Positions 62,433-64,000 of a stretch of DNA of 64,000 bases are shown one piece after another; within the stretch, counting starts at the first letter, position 1; every line of letters starts with the position of its first letter. The notes beneath the pieces are model-generated. The model was not told the origin of the DNA and did no database searches. It saw nothing but the letters and a program-made list of their open reading frames with translations. The DNA comes from Costus lasius (lineage: Eukaryota; Streptophyta; Magnoliopsida; Zingiberales; Costaceae). The DNA is taken from NCBI GenBank assembly GCA_027563935.2, contig JANVAS020000222.1:2356001-2420000 (forward strand). Reading direction: 5' to 3'. Both the position numbers and the translations under genes were made by a program.

Positions 62433-64000
62433 CTAATGGTTGAGAAATCTCAAACCCATATTATTACAGTGCTTCTCATGCTTCTGCTGCGCCAGAGGCT
62501 TGGTAAGCGGGTCTGCCAGATTGTCATCTGTATGAACCTTGCAGATTTTGATCTCGCCACGATCTATGATCTCCCTGATCAAATGAAACCGTCTCTGTAT
62601 GTGCTTGGACTTCTGGTGCGACCGTGGTTCCTTTGCTTGTGCGATTGCTCCAGTGTTATCACAAAAGATAACCAAAGGATCTGCACTCGAAGGAACAACA
62701 CCAAGTTCTCTCACGAACTTACGAATCCACACTGCCTCCTTGGATGCTTCCGAGGCTGCAACATACTCGGCTTCTGTTGTGGAATCAGCAACAGTTGACT
62801 GTTTGAAACTTTTCCACACCACTGCACCTCCATTCAAGCTAAAAACATAGCCTGATTGCGATCGAAAATCATCCTGGTCAGACTGGAACGAAGCGTCAGT
62901 ATATCCTTCAATACCGAGTTCTTCCTGACCACCATATATCAAGAACATATCTTTGGTCCTCCGCAGATATTTGAAAATGTTCTTGACTGCAATCCAGTGC
63001 GCCATACCTGGATTACTCTGGTAACGACTGGTCACGCTTAACCCGTAAGCGACGTCTGGGCGAGTACACAACATCGCATACATAATGGATCCAATAGCCG
63101 AAGCATAAGGCGTATTGTCCATTTCATCTTTCTCAGTCTGTGTTTGTGGACACTGACTCTTCGAAAGATTCAGACCATGTCTGACTGGAAGATATCCTCG
63201 TTTAGAATTCTCTAAATGAAATCTCTCCAGGACCTTTTCGATGTAAGTACTCTGGCACAGCCCGAGAAGCCTCTTAGATCTATCCCTGTAGATCTTCACA
63301 CCTAACACATAGGCTGCTTCTCCTAGATCTTTCATCTGGAAACATTTCCTCAGCCATGCTTTTACAGCATGCATTTCAGGAATATCGTTTCCAATGATCA
63401 AGATGTCATCGACGTAGAGGACTTGGAAAGTAATCACGCTCCCACTAAACCTCTTATATACACACGGGTCATCCTCGTTCTTGATGAAACCAAATTCGGT
63501 AACTGAGTCATCAAAACGAATATTCCAGCTTCTAGATGCTTGTTTAAGTCCATAAATAGACTTCTTTAACTTGCATATCTTATGACGATCTGCTGGATTA
63601 GTGAAACCTTCTGGTTGTGTCATGTACACATCCTCATCCAGATTTCCATTAAGGAAAGCTGTTTTCACATCCATCTGCCAAATCTCATAATCATAATATG
63701 CAGCTATCGCGAAAAGAATCCGAATAGACTTAAACATGGCTACAGGAGAGAAAGTTTCATCATAATCTATCCCGTAGATTTGTTTGAAACCTTTCGCAAC
63801 TAGCCTGCCTTTATAGGTAACCACGTTACCATCCATGTCAATCTTCTTCTTGAAGATCCACTTACAGCCTATAGGGATAACTCCCGGAGGCGGATCAACC
63901 AAATCCCAAACTTGGTTATCTGACATGGAGTCCATCTCGGCGCGCATAGCTTCAAGCCATCTCGCTGACTCCGGTCCACTGACCGTATCCGCATAAGTGA
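62433..64000 (-). CDS. gag-pol: RLC1-f Pol, C-terminal 522 codons (RT-RNase H), open to the edge
   Basis: Unbroken from the window edge to the stop at 62433. It starts in the segment before RT (ADTVSGPESARWLEAM) and has KWIFKKKID, QMDVKTAFL, KKSIYGLKQ, LYVDDILII, YTDASF, TEAEYVAASEA, CDNTGAIAQ and the ADPLTKPL end. No stops or frameshifts, so this copy may be intact; gag, protease and integrase lie outside. An internal ATG at 63947 is not the real start. Confidence 0.94.
   Translation of the reverse strand, partial: TYADTVSGPESARWLEAMRAEMDSMSDNQVWDLVDPPPGVIPIGCKWIFKKKIDMDGNVVTYKGRLVAKGFKQIYGIDYDETFSPVAMFKSIRILFAIAAYYDYEIWQMDVKTAFLNGNLDEDVYMTQPEGFTNPADRHKICKLKKSIYGLKQASRSWNIRFDDSVTEFGFIKNEDDPCVYKRFSGSVITFQVLYVDDILIIGNDIPEMHAVKAWLRKCFQMKDLGEAAYVLGVKIYRDRSKRLLGLCQSTYIEKVLERFHLENSKRGYLPVRHGLNLSKSQCPQTQTEKDEMDNTPYASAIGSIMYAMLCTRPDVAYGLSVTSRYQSNPGMAHWIAVKNIFKYLRRTKDMFLIYGGQEELGIEGYTDASFQSDQDDFRSQSGYVFSLNGGAVVWKSFKQSTVADSTTEAEYVAASEASKEAVWIRKFVRELGVVPSSADPLVIFCDNTGAIAQAKEPRSHQKSKHIQRRFHLIREIIDRGEIKICKVHTDDNLADPLTKPLAQQKHEKHCNNMGLRFLNH

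Larger units (their letters stand above)
60709..64000 (-). mobile_element. RLC1-f: minus-strand copia element running off the right edge
   Basis: 3' LTR 60709-62412, polypurine tract 62413-62423 and the pol end 62433-64000 are in the window. The left flank AAAGG (60704-60708) should recur at its right end outside. It is inserted into the RLC1-e 3' LTR. Confidence 0.92.

Noticed and set aside
1..64000. CRISPR arrays, rRNA, integrons, bacterial-type operons
   Set aside because: No regularly spaced short repeats, rRNA segments or compact operons anywhere; the whole window is explained as plant LTR elements and their relics.

Overview
The window is plant repeat DNA: a stack of LTR retrotransposons nested inside one another, with no host gene, rRNA, tRNA gene or CRISPR array that I can support. 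Ty1/copia (GAG-PR-IN-RT-RH order) and Ty3/gypsy chromovirus-type (GAG-PR-RT-RH-IN-chromodomain-like) elements of this kind, with initiator-Met tRNA primer sites (TGGTATCAGAGC), point to a flowering plant nuclear genome, probably heterochromatin. Species cannot be told. Labels RLC (copia) and RLG (gypsy) are local to this answer.

Left part (1-9582), old material: the 3' part of an RLC1 LTR (1-1120) cuts the gag start of a minus-strand copia element RLC2 (gag fragment 1121-1395, leader to 3697, 5' LTR 3711-5440). Then come a scrap of gypsy LTR, a heavily decayed minus-strand copia pol (RLC3, 5650-8600) and about 1 kb of unrecognised repeat-like DNA.

Middle (9583-35065): a minus-strand gypsy element RLG1 (3' LTR 9583-11234, 5' LTR from 34752) split by two insertions. 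The first is a complete plus-strand copia element RLC1-b (12478-23264, TSD GGTAG), whose 3' LTR itself holds a minus-strand solo RLC1 LTR (21051-22741, TSD CTCAT). The second is a complete minus-strand sister gypsy element RLG-B (24708-32624, TSD TTCAT).

Right part (35066-64000): the RLG1 5' LTR is broken by the start of a copia LTR (RLC4), which is broken by RLG-C, a non-autonomous gypsy element. RLG-C lacks gag, RT, RH and IN but keeps a long open frame: a protease-fold-derived segment, an acidic Pro/Glu-rich linker and a tail matching the end of the RLG-B polyprotein. A related solo LTR (TSD ACAAT) sits at the end of that frame and is itself split by RLC1-c (39998-49123, TSD TCTCA), the best-preserved copia copy. 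The RLG-C 3' LTR is split by RLC1-d (51246-58318) and cut off at 58740, where it is fused to a truncated RLC1-e. RLC1-e is cut in turn by minus-strand RLC1-f, which runs off the right edge.

How the parts relate: RLC1-c, and perhaps RLC1-b, encode all copia functions. RLG-B is one frameshift away from an open polyprotein. RLG-C shares LTR ends, primer site and polypurine tract with RLG-B and looks like a parasite moved in trans. The most novel signals are the RLG-C reading frame, paired covarying hairpins in the copia leaders, and disabling mutations that are mostly CAG to TAG changes at CHG sites.
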